5,938 bases of DNA, taken from NCBI GenBank assembly GCA_019247135.1, contig JAFAPL010000656.1:1-5938 (forward strand). The letters run 5' to 3'. Source of the DNA: Chloroflexota bacterium (lineage in GTDB: Bacteria; Chloroflexota; UBA6077; CF-72). Within the stretch, counting starts at the first letter, position 1. Each line of letters opens with the position of its first letter. Under the pieces are notes generated by a model. It was given only the letters and a program-made list of their open reading frames with translations, was not told where the DNA came from and ran no database searches. Below, piece by piece: positions 1-5,039 of the stretch. A program made the translations under genes and the position numbers.

Positions 1-680
1 GCGCGCGCCGACACGCTGCGCAGCAGGTCCCATGTCGACGTCAATACGAATCGCGGCGAATACGCATATCGGAGTCGACCGTTTTCGCGTAGGTGCCACG
101 TCTCCGCTAGCTGGTCGGCCTCGCGCAGCGCGGCGGGCGTCGTCTGAATCAGGCCGGGCGGGACGTCGTCGCCGGCGTCCATCAACGCGTTACCACCCGT
201 GTAACGGATCCCGCACTCGCCGGCCGCTTCGAAGAGAGCATGCGTGTGGTGCACGGTGCCCATGTCGAGGACAGCCGTCGTGCCTCCGAGCAACAGCTCT
301 GCGATTCCGAGTCGAGCCGATGCCCACAACGAATCCGCGTCGTGCGCTGCCTCGAGCGGCCAGATGCGCTGGCGCAACCAGCTCAGCAGGGGCAGCTCCT
401 CGGCGAGGCCACGGAACAGGGTCTGGCACAGGTGCAGGTGCGCCTGGACGAGTCCAGGCACGACGACTCGGCCCGTCGCGTCGATCGTCTGGCGCGCGGC
501 GATCGTCTGCCCAGGCTCGACCACGTCGAGGATGCGGCCATCGGCAGCGACCAGCACGTCTTGCTGGACGATCGTGCGCCGCGGGTCCATCGTCACGAGC
601 GTGCCGCCGACAATCGCCAGGTCTGCTCGCGCTGGTGTCGGGCCGCCTCGACTAGCTGCCTCGGTACGTCGTGCAGGCAT
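1..680 (-). CDS. Amidohydrolase, TrzA/MtaD/guanine deaminase-like (partial, C-terminus outside window)
   Basis: Seen: an open frame of 226 codons from ATG at 680 that runs off the left edge without a stop. Residues 20-75 form the small beta-sandwich start typical of metal-dependent amidohydrolases (AIVGGTLVTMD, then VVVPGLVQAHLHLCQTLFRG). H81 and H83 are the first metal ligands of the HxH motif. The stretch LLSWLRQRIWPLE (about residues 98-110) and GGTTAVLDMGTVHHTHALFE (132-151) match the hydrolytic deaminase subgroup that includes S-adenosylhomocysteine/methylthioadenosine deaminase, guanine and 8-oxoguanine deaminase, and the triazine hydrolases. The remaining ligands (two His, one Asp) lie beyond the window. 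The start overlaps the end of the hydroxyisourate hydrolase gene by 29 nt and has no clear ribosome binding site, suggesting coupled translation. Inference: because it sits in a purine-degradation operon, purine base deamination (guanine or 8-oxoguanine) is the likeliest role. Substrate cannot be settled from this half of the protein. Confidence 0.9.
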   Translation of the reverse strand, partial: MPARRTEAASRGGPTPARADLAIVGGTLVTMDPRRTIVQQDVLVAADGRILDVVEPGQTIAARQTIDATGRVVVPGLVQAHLHLCQTLFRGLAEELPLLSWLRQRIWPLEAAHDADSLWASARLGIAELLLGGTTAVLDMGTVHHTHALFEAAGECGIRYTGGNALMDAGDDVPPGLIQTTPAALREADQLAETWHLRENGRLRYAYSPRFVLTSTWDLLRSVSAR

Positions 681-972
681 ACGCCGACAGAAGCAGCGGG
701 ACGTGATAGTGGCGATCGTCGTGCATAGCGACCTCCAGGCTGACGCGCTGCAGGAACGGAGCCGCGCGCCCCTGGCTGTTCAGGTACGTCGCGATGTCGA
801 ACGTCAGCAGGTACGTCCCTGGCTGGAGTGAGTTCGCAAGCTGAGCGATGCGGCCGTCGTCGTCAGTGGTTGCCGAGGCAAGCGCCTTCGTCGCGCGCGA
901 GAGCGTCACGACGAGGCCGGAGGCGGGCAGGCCACGCTCAATGTCGAGCACGTGAGTTGAGACGGTAATCAT
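652..972 (-). CDS. uraH: 5-hydroxyisourate hydrolase (transthyretin-like)
   Basis: Hydrolyses 5-hydroxyisourate, the product of urate oxidase, to OHCU in the urate-to-allantoin pathway. It is probably a cytoplasmic homotetramer, as in the family. The 106-residue product is full length for the family (about 105-120). Diagnostic marks are all present: STHVLD near the N-terminus (catalytic His7), DDDGR at 37-41 (Arg41), HYHVPLLLS at 88-96 (His88 and His90) and the invariant C-terminal tetrapeptide YRGS (103-106) that separates true hydrolases from transthyretins. No signal peptide is seen. The ATG at 972 overlaps the allantoinase stop as ATGA. A longer frame reading back to 1233 exists, but the family start MITVSTHVLD at 972 fits exactly. 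The gene ends in TAG at 652-654, inside the start of the next gene. All catalytic residues are intact, so the enzyme is expected to be active. Confidence 0.97.
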   Translation of the reverse strand: MITVSTHVLDIERGLPASGLVVTLSRATKALASATTDDDGRIAQLANSLQPGTYLLTFDIATYLNSQGRAAPFLQRVSLEVAMHDDRHYHVPLLLSAYACTTYRGS

Positions 973-2318
973 GGACAGACTCGAAGCCCGTACCCGCATG
1001 CGACGAGCGAACGGCCTTCCCTCGACACGACCGTCCCCCGCACCACCGTCGCAACCACGGCCCCGTGCAATGCACGCCCAGTGAACGGATTCAGCGGCCA
1101 GCGCGTGCGCAGGTCGCGTTCGTCGACGGTCCACGTCCGATCGAGATCGACCAGCGTGAAGTCGGCGTCCGCGCCTGGCTGCAGGCTGCCCTTGCGCGGG
1201 AACAGGCCGAGTCGACGCGCCGGAGCCGCGCACAACAGCCGCACGAGCGCGCGGAGAGGGACGCCGCGCACGTGCACAGCTTCGTCAAGCAAGACGGGCA
1301 GCATCGTCTGCACGCCCGCGAGGCCGCCCCAGGCGGACCAGATGTCAGGTGTGTGTTTCATATCGGGTGGGCACGGCGAGTGATCGGACGCGATCAGGTC
1401 GATGCTGCCATCCAGCAGAGCGCCCCACAGGTCTTCCACCACCTCGCGCGGCCGTAACGGCGGGGCGCATTTCCCGAATCCCCCAAGGCGTTCCAGGTCC
1501 GACTGGTCGAGCACGAGATAGTGTGGACACGTCTCGCAGGTGACATCCGCGCCTGAGGCGCGTGCGTTGGCGATGGCGCGCGCTGCTGAAGCTGTACTGA
1601 TGTGCACGAAGTGGACTCGGGCGCCAGTCGCGGCCACGCCGTCGAGGGCGCGCTCGACGGCCTTGACCTCCGTGTCGCCGGGTCGCGAGAGTGCCCAGTC
1701 GACGGCCGCGCGCCGGCCGGCCGCACGCATCAGGTCCGCGCCACGGCCGGTTGCCGTCGCATCCTCCGCGTGCAGCGCAAGTAACAGCCCCAGATCGGCG
1801 CACAGTTGCATCGTTTCGAGCAGACTGAACTCATCCAGGGGCGGGTACTCGGCCAGGCCGCTGTCGCACATGAAGCCTTTCACCCCGATGACACCACTGC
1901 GTTGGAGATCGGCCAGGTGGTGAATCGAGCCCGGCACGACGCCACCCCACAGGGCATAGTCGACGAGTGCGCTCCGCTGAACGGCTGATTGCTTGATCGC
2001 CAGAGCGCGCGCGTCGAGCGTCGGCGGGTGCGAGTTGAGCGGCATATCGCACACGGTGGTCACACCGCCCGCGGCGGCGGCCGTTGTGCCGGTGTGGAAG
2101 CCTTCCCAGTCGGTGCGGCCCGGCTCGTTGAAATGGACGTGCGCGTCGACCACCCCGGGCAGCACGTGCAGCCCGGTGGCATCCAGGACGTCGTCGGCGG
2201 GCGGGGCTGTACCTGGCGTGACGACGGCGTCGATGCGCCCGTCGTCGACCAGGATGTCTCGCGGCGCGAGCGTGTGTTCGTCGACGACCAGGCCGCGCGC
2301 CACCAGCAGCGTGCTCAC
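969..2318 (-). CDS. allB: Allantoinase (cyclic amidohydrolase family)
   Basis: Opens the hydantoin ring of allantoin to give allantoate. It is a binuclear-metal TIM-barrel enzyme of the dihydroorotase/hydantoinase/allantoinase group. The 449-residue product is normal family length. Visible ligands and motifs: DAHVHFNEPGRTDWEG with H60 and H62; the carboxylated-lysine candidate K147 in GVKGFMCDSG; H183 in LHAED; H239 in VHIST; D312 in ASDHSPC. The FNEPGRTDWEG and MCDSG signatures favour allantoinase over dihydroorotase or dihydropyrimidinase. The C-terminal part (380-432) returns to the beta-sandwich domain. The start is GTG at 2318, sharing GTGA with the stop of the upstream aminotransferase-like gene; a weak AGG lies about 8 nt upstream. 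The stop overlaps the hydroxyisourate hydrolase start as ATGA. Functional assignment is strengthened by that neighbour. Nothing in the sequence suggests loss of activity. Confidence 0.95.
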   Translation of the reverse strand: MSTLLVARGLVVDEHTLAPRDILVDDGRIDAVVTPGTAPPADDVLDATGLHVLPGVVDAHVHFNEPGRTDWEGFHTGTTAAAAGGVTTVCDMPLNSHPPTLDARALAIKQSAVQRSALVDYALWGGVVPGSIHHLADLQRSGVIGVKGFMCDSGLAEYPPLDEFSLLETMQLCADLGLLLALHAEDATATGRGADLMRAAGRRAAVDWALSRPGDTEVKAVERALDGVAATGARVHFVHISTASAARAIANARASGADVTCETCPHYLVLDQSDLERLGGFGKCAPPLRPREVVEDLWGALLDGSIDLIASDHSPCPPDMKHTPDIWSAWGGLAGVQTMLPVLLDEAVHVRGVPLRALVRLLCAAPARRLGLFPRKGSLQPGADADFTLVDLDRTWTVDERDLRTRWPLNPFTGRALHGAVVATVVRGTVVSREGRSLVACGYGLRVCP

Positions 2319-3202
2319 CGTGCGCCTGCGACAACAGATTGCAGCGCGCCAAGCAGCCGCCTTGCTTGCGGCACGCAGGCATTCGCGCCGACGAGCCCGA
2401 GGCGCACACTCTGGCCAATCGGCCTGGCAACCTCCACGCCAAAGTCCTCACGCAACCGTCGGCGTGCATCGGAGGCATCGATGCCGAGATCAACAACAAA
2501 GGTTGGCGGTTCGGCGCGGTACTTCACGTTCAACGCGTCCAACCCGGACGCGAGTACGTTGAACGCACGCTGGTGCCGAGCCCAGCGAGTCTCGAGCGTT
2601 TCCTCGAGTAGCAGTCTCAGGGCTTCGCGCAGTCCGTAGATCAGACTGGTCGGCGCGGTGTGATGATTGAGTCGCTCGGGGCTCCAGTACGCCTGCAGCT
2701 GCAGCAGGTCGAGGTAGCTGGAGGACGGCGGCACGGAGCGCGATCGCATCCGGGCTTCTACGGCATCCGAGTACGTGATCAGACACAGCCCGGCCGGGCC
2801 GCCGAGAGCGTGGTCCGTACCGGCGATGCAAACATCGACGTTCCAGTCATCGACGCGGATCTCGCGGGCGCCGAGCGCTTCGGTCGCATCGACAACGAGC
2901 AGTTCGCCGCGGCCATGGCAGTGCGCTGCCAGTGCGCGCAGGTCGGCGACACCGGTCCCCGAGGCGACCTGGACTGGTGTCTTGTCAGGCAGGCTATTCA
3001 GGACGGCGGCGAGCCCGGCGTGGCGAGGCGCGGAAACGGCGAAGCACGCGCGGTTACGGGTCAGAAAAGTCTGGCGGGCGAGTTGCATGACCTCGTCCAT
3101 GACCTGGGTGAAGGCCGGATCGAATTGACCGATAACGGGCAGCGTCATCGCGCGCAGCACACGACGGTCGGGTGTTGTCGGGCCGCCGCCCGCCACGAGC
3201 AT
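2315..3202 (-). CDS. Class V aminotransferase-fold protein, ureidoglycine-glyoxylate aminotransferase-like, PLP lysine missing
   Basis: Homology is clear at both ends: an N-terminal GGGPTTPDRRVL segment followed by QFDPAFTQVMDEVMQL, a C-terminal-domain signature RLNHHTAPTSLIYGLREALR, and SVRLGLVGANA with the conserved Arg. These resemble (S)-ureidoglycine-glyoxylate and alanine/serine-glyoxylate aminotransferases. From ATG at 3202 the product is 295 residues, against about 370-410 for the family. The missing part lies in the large domain between SAPRHAG (where SGxGTA is expected) and ASGTGV (the ESSTGV equivalent), with roughly 55-60 residues absent. The PLP-stacking region keeps Asp in LLVVDATEALG, but the lysine motif (SGTQK) reads AGTDH, codon CAC at 2812-2810, so the Schiff-base lysine is absent. 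In frame a TTG at 3310 would add 36 Arg/Ala-rich residues unlike the family, so ATG at 3202 is preferred. It leads the operon and overlaps allantoinase by 4 nt. Inference: not a normal transaminase; possibly a structural or regulatory paralog, or decaying. Confidence 0.85.
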   Translation of the reverse strand: MLVAGGGPTTPDRRVLRAMTLPVIGQFDPAFTQVMDEVMQLARQTFLTRNRACFAVSAPRHAGLAAVLNSLPDKTPVQVASGTGVADLRALAAHCHGRGELLVVDATEALGAREIRVDDWNVDVCIAGTDHALGGPAGLCLITYSDAVEARMRSRSVPPSSSYLDLLQLQAYWSPERLNHHTAPTSLIYGLREALRLLLEETLETRWARHQRAFNVLASGLDALNVKYRAEPPTFVVDLGIDASDARRRLREDFGVEVARPIGQSVRLGLVGANACVPQARRLLGALQSVVAGAR

Positions 3203-3259
3203 GTCGACCGAACATGGTACGGTCGCCTGTCGCGAGGCAGGGCGCGCCACCTGATGACA

Positions 3260-3275
3260 GTTTGCGGTAGCAACC
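3260..3275. promoter_or_regulatory. Imperfect dyad, possible operator
   Basis: GTTTGC-GGTA-GCAACC: 6-bp arms with one mismatch around a 4-bp spacer. It lies mid-way in the divergent region, about 58 bp from the minus-strand start. Short dyads arise by chance in GC-rich DNA, so an operator role is only a possibility. Confidence 0.2.
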
Positions 3276-3288
3276 TCGGCGTGCGCGG

Positions 3289-3304
3289 CGGCGACACGTC
3301 GCCG
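3289..3304. promoter_or_regulatory. Perfect 7-bp dyad, possible operator
   Basis: CGGCGAC-AC-GTCGCCG: perfect 7-bp arms around a 2-bp centre, 29 bp centre-to-centre from the neighbouring dyad at 3260-3275. It sits 62 bp upstream of the plus-strand ATG at 3367. The symmetry suits a dimeric regulator, but no regulator gene is visible and GC-rich sequence makes such dyads common. Confidence 0.25.
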
Positions 3305-3366
3305 TCGCAAGCTCGGTGTGCGCCGGAACCAACACTTCGCCTGCGGCGTCCGTCTTTTCGCTTGCT

Positions 3367-4305
3367 ATGAGCTCGATCGTTCCACACGAGATCCGCCACG
3401 TGGCCATGCTCGACCTCACCGGAGCAGGCGCAGCCGAGATGCTCGAAGGCGTAACCCGCATCGTCAACGTCGCCACGATCCTCATCCCTGAGAGCCTGCT
3501 GCCACGTCTGAGCAGCATTCCCATGGAAAACGTCGCGACCGTGGTGCCCGTACCGCAGGGCAGCCGCGTGCGTGTGCTCAGCGGCCAGATGGTGCTGAGC
3601 GGCGAAGCTCTCGAGAATGCCGACGGCAAGCAGGACGAGGTTCTGGTGGTCGCTGGTCAACTCGTCGTGACCTCCCCCGTGAAGCGCGTGGGCTACCACC
3701 AGTTGATCGCCATGGGCCAGGTACTGGCGCCCACGGGCAGCGAGACCGGTCTGGGCGCCGGGCTGACGCGCATGAGCGGCCAGGTTCACTACTACCCCTA
3801 TCGTGAAGGCGGAAGCGTACGTGTGCTCACCGGCCCGACCCGCATGAGCGCTGCCGAGCTCGCAAACCCGACCGGCGAACCGACAGATGTCTTGCTGTCG
3901 GTCGGACCGCTCATCATTCAGGACATCCCCGAGCGCGTCGGCTTCGATCGAATCGTGACCGTCGGGCAGGTGCTCGCGCCCGTCGGCAGTGAGGCCGTAC
4001 TGGCGGGACGTATCGCCGGAGCGCCCGGCGAGGTCTTCTATTACTCCGCGCCACCGCGCGTGTTCGATGGCAAGGAGACGTTTTACGGGGCTTTCTTTGA
4101 ACTCCTCGACGAGCCGATCACGCTCGTGCTGGACGGCAAGTTCTCGTTCGACGAGGACGTCTCGCCACAAGTGCTCAAAGAAAAGGTCGCGGCGATCGTG
4201 TTCGACGGCAAGCTGATCGCGCCGCGGCGTCTTGTACCCGTCCTCCAACTGCTGGCGGTCGCGCGCGACGGAAAGATTCTCGCCGATGATGCTGCCGTCG
4301 ACTGA
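3367..4305 (+). CDS. Uncharacterised repeat protein, probable beta-solenoid, first gene of the ECF sigma operon
   Basis: I do not recognise a named family. From ATG at 3367 the product has 312 residues, is acidic to neutral, and shows no signal peptide or membrane helix. It is built of short units in which a hydrophobic strand carries Gly plus Gln/Pro/Glu/Lys (SGQMV, AGQLV, MGQVL, SGQVH, TGPTR, VGPLI, VGQVL, PGEVF, DGKET, DGKFS, DGKLI, DGKIL) at steps of mostly 18-24 residues. Two further units near the N-terminus carry NVAT 21 residues apart. That regularity suggests a beta-helix with about 14 rungs. Residues 67-143 and 150-226 are a gapless internal duplication. The GTG at 3316 would add 17 residues with no family-like character; ATG is preferred. 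The stop is 3 nt before the sigma-factor start, so the two are surely co-expressed. Inference: a cytoplasmic scaffold, or a partner or target of the sigma factor. Resemblance to bactofilins is only in general architecture. Confidence 0.85.
   Translation: MSSIVPHEIRHVAMLDLTGAGAAEMLEGVTRIVNVATILIPESLLPRLSSIPMENVATVVPVPQGSRVRVLSGQMVLSGEALENADGKQDEVLVVAGQLVVTSPVKRVGYHQLIAMGQVLAPTGSETGLGAGLTRMSGQVHYYPYREGGSVRVLTGPTRMSAAELANPTGEPTDVLLSVGPLIIQDIPERVGFDRIVTVGQVLAPVGSEAVLAGRIAGAPGEVFYYSAPPRVFDGKETFYGAFFELLDEPITLVLDGKFSFDEDVSPQVLKEKVAAIVFDGKLIAPRRLVPVLQLLAVARDGKILADDAAVD
3559..3807 (+). repeat. Internal tandem repeat copy A (protein level)
   Basis: First copy of an 83-residue duplication in the solenoid protein. 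Anchors are VRVLSG, RVGYHQL, GQVLAPTGSE and GQVHYY. Hand alignment with copy B gives about 30 identities in 77 positions with no gap, so this is an old duplication, visible in protein rather than in DNA. Confidence 0.8.
3811..4056 (+). repeat. Internal tandem repeat copy B (protein level)
   Basis: Second copy, with anchors VRVLTG, RVGFDRI, GQVLAPVGSE and GEVFYY at a constant 83-residue offset from copy A. Downstream (to about 4290) four DGK units continue the ~22-residue periodicity without the larger repeat. Confidence 0.8.
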
Positions 4306-4308
4306 CCG

Positions 4309-4839
4309 ATGCCTCAGCGCGATCGAGAACGTCGCTTCGATGCGCTCTATGCGGAACATCAGCACACCCTGTTCGCCTTCCTGTTGGGCCGAACTGGCGA
4401 TCGAGAGCTGGCGCTCGACCTCCTGCAGGAAGTCTTCACCCGCGTGTGGCGCAGCCTCGACAGCATCGAGGCGCTTGCGCCTGAGAAACGTGCGGCCTGG
4501 CTGTTCAGCGTGGCGCGGAATCTCGTTATCGACGACTACCGCGCGCGAGCAAGCCGCGCGCGAACGCAGGCCGCGCTCGATTCTCCGCGACAGTGGGCCG
4601 AAGCGCCCGAGGACACGGCCGTCCACGCTGATCAACTCCAGCTGCTCGACAGGGCGATCGCCGACTTGCCAGAGGAGCTCCGCGTCGTGTTCGTGTTGAG
4701 CGCTGTCGGCCAGCGAAACAGCAGCGAGATCAGCGAAATCCTCGGCCGCCCGCCAGGGACGGTCCGCTACCAGCTCTCCGAAGCGCGTCGTCGCCTCGCA
4801 ACGCAGCTCGGTGTGCGCGAAGCGGTGAAGGCGTCATGA
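4309..4839 (+). CDS. ECF-type RNA polymerase sigma factor
   Basis: A 176-residue alternative sigma factor directing core RNA polymerase to a specific promoter set. Region sigma-2 spans about residues 9-83: FDALYAEHQHTLFAFLLGR, DLLQEVFTRVWRSL (the conserved DxxQEVF-type core-binding helix) and AAWLFSVARNLVIDDYR (promoter -10 recognition). Region sigma-4 spans about 113-167: AIADLPEELRVVFVLS followed by the helix-turn-helix SSEISEILGRPPGTVRYQL and SEARRRL. There is no sigma-3 and no C-terminal extension, as expected for ECF factors. It starts 3 nt after the solenoid gene stop, and its stop overlaps the next small gene as ATGA. No canonical membrane anti-sigma gene (zinc-binding HxxxCxxC plus transmembrane helix) adjoins it in this window. 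ECF factors often autoregulate, so the promoter upstream of 3367 is a candidate target. ECF subgroup not determined. Confidence 0.95.
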   Translation: MPQRDRERRFDALYAEHQHTLFAFLLGRTGDRELALDLLQEVFTRVWRSLDSIEALAPEKRAAWLFSVARNLVIDDYRARASRARTQAALDSPRQWAEAPEDTAVHADQLQLLDRAIADLPEELRVVFVLSAVGQRNSSEISEILGRPPGTVRYQLSEARRRLATQLGVREAVKAS

Positions 4840-5039
4840 CGCTCGACGAGCTCGTCCGGCGCTGGTCGGCACAACAGCAGTTGACGGATGCTGAGGCACT
4901 GAGCGTACGCAAAGCAATTCTGCCGACCGATTCGGAGCTCGAGGGCGAATGGCTCTGGGACCTCCTCACGCCGGTGACGAGCCTGCTCGACGGACCGCGG
5001 TCCTTGAGCGAGATGCTCGGGCGTGCTTACGGCGTGTAG
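4836..5039 (+). CDS. Small 67-residue hypothetical protein downstream of the ECF sigma factor
   Basis: Not recognised. The ATG overlaps the sigma-factor stop in ATGA, a strong sign of coupled translation, and third codon positions are mostly G or C as in the neighbours. The product is short, charged and probably helical: MTLDELVRRW, then DAEALSVRKAIL, a Trp-containing centre GEWLWDLL, and SLSEMLGRAYGV at the end. It has no Cys, no His and no membrane helix, so it is not a zinc anti-sigma factor of the usual kind. Its position is where anti-sigma genes normally sit, so a small soluble sigma-binding protein is a reasonable but unproven guess. The last 13 bp overlap the 3' end of the convergent NHL gene. 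It could also be a spurious frame, though the overlap geometry argues against that. Confidence 0.62.
   Translation: MTLDELVRRWSAQQQLTDAEALSVRKAILPTDSELEGEWLWDLLTPVTSLLDGPRSLSEMLGRAYGV

Larger units (their letters stand above)
3203..3366. promoter_or_regulatory. Divergent intergenic region between the purine operon and the sigma-factor operon
   Basis: These 164 bp separate the preferred starts of two divergent operons and must hold both promoters, unless the longer TTG (3310) or GTG (3316) starts are used. I see no confident -35/-10 pair on either strand and no strong Shine-Dalgarno before either start. Two short dyads lie inside and are listed separately. No RNA gene or additional ORF is supported. 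Confidence 0.5.

Noticed and set aside
32..831. Plus-strand open frames of 160-207 codons over the left part
   Set aside because: They are Arg/Ala/Ser-rich and antisense to the amidohydrolase and HIU hydrolase, which carry clear motifs on the minus strand.
652..1233. A longer hydroxyisourate hydrolase with an 87-residue N-terminal extension
   Set aside because: The extension is the shifted-frame reading of the allantoinase C-terminal region and is Arg/Gly rich. The family begins with MITVSTHVLD at 972.
2810..3060. Frameshift or sequencing error as the cause of the aminotransferase degeneration
   Set aside because: The frame is continuous from 3202 to 2315, and conserved residues are in the same frame on both sides of the lost lysine and of the deletion, so no compensating indel is needed.
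3203..3310. Aminotransferase start at TTG 3310 with 36 extra residues
   Set aside because: TTG start, Arg/Ala-rich tail with no family match, while ATG at 3202 is directly before the conserved GGGPTTPDRRVL segment.
3367..4305. Calling the solenoid protein a bactofilin
   Set aside because: Only the general beta-helix character is shared; rung length (~21 rather than about 17 residues) and motifs differ, and I see no bactofilin signature.
3145..4635. A 496-codon open frame on the minus strand antisense to the solenoid and sigma genes
   Set aside because: It is the mirror of two well-supported plus-strand genes, has a His/Arg/Asp-rich composition with no recognisable domain, and would overlap the start of the purine operon. 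Long antisense frames are expected in GC-rich coding DNA.
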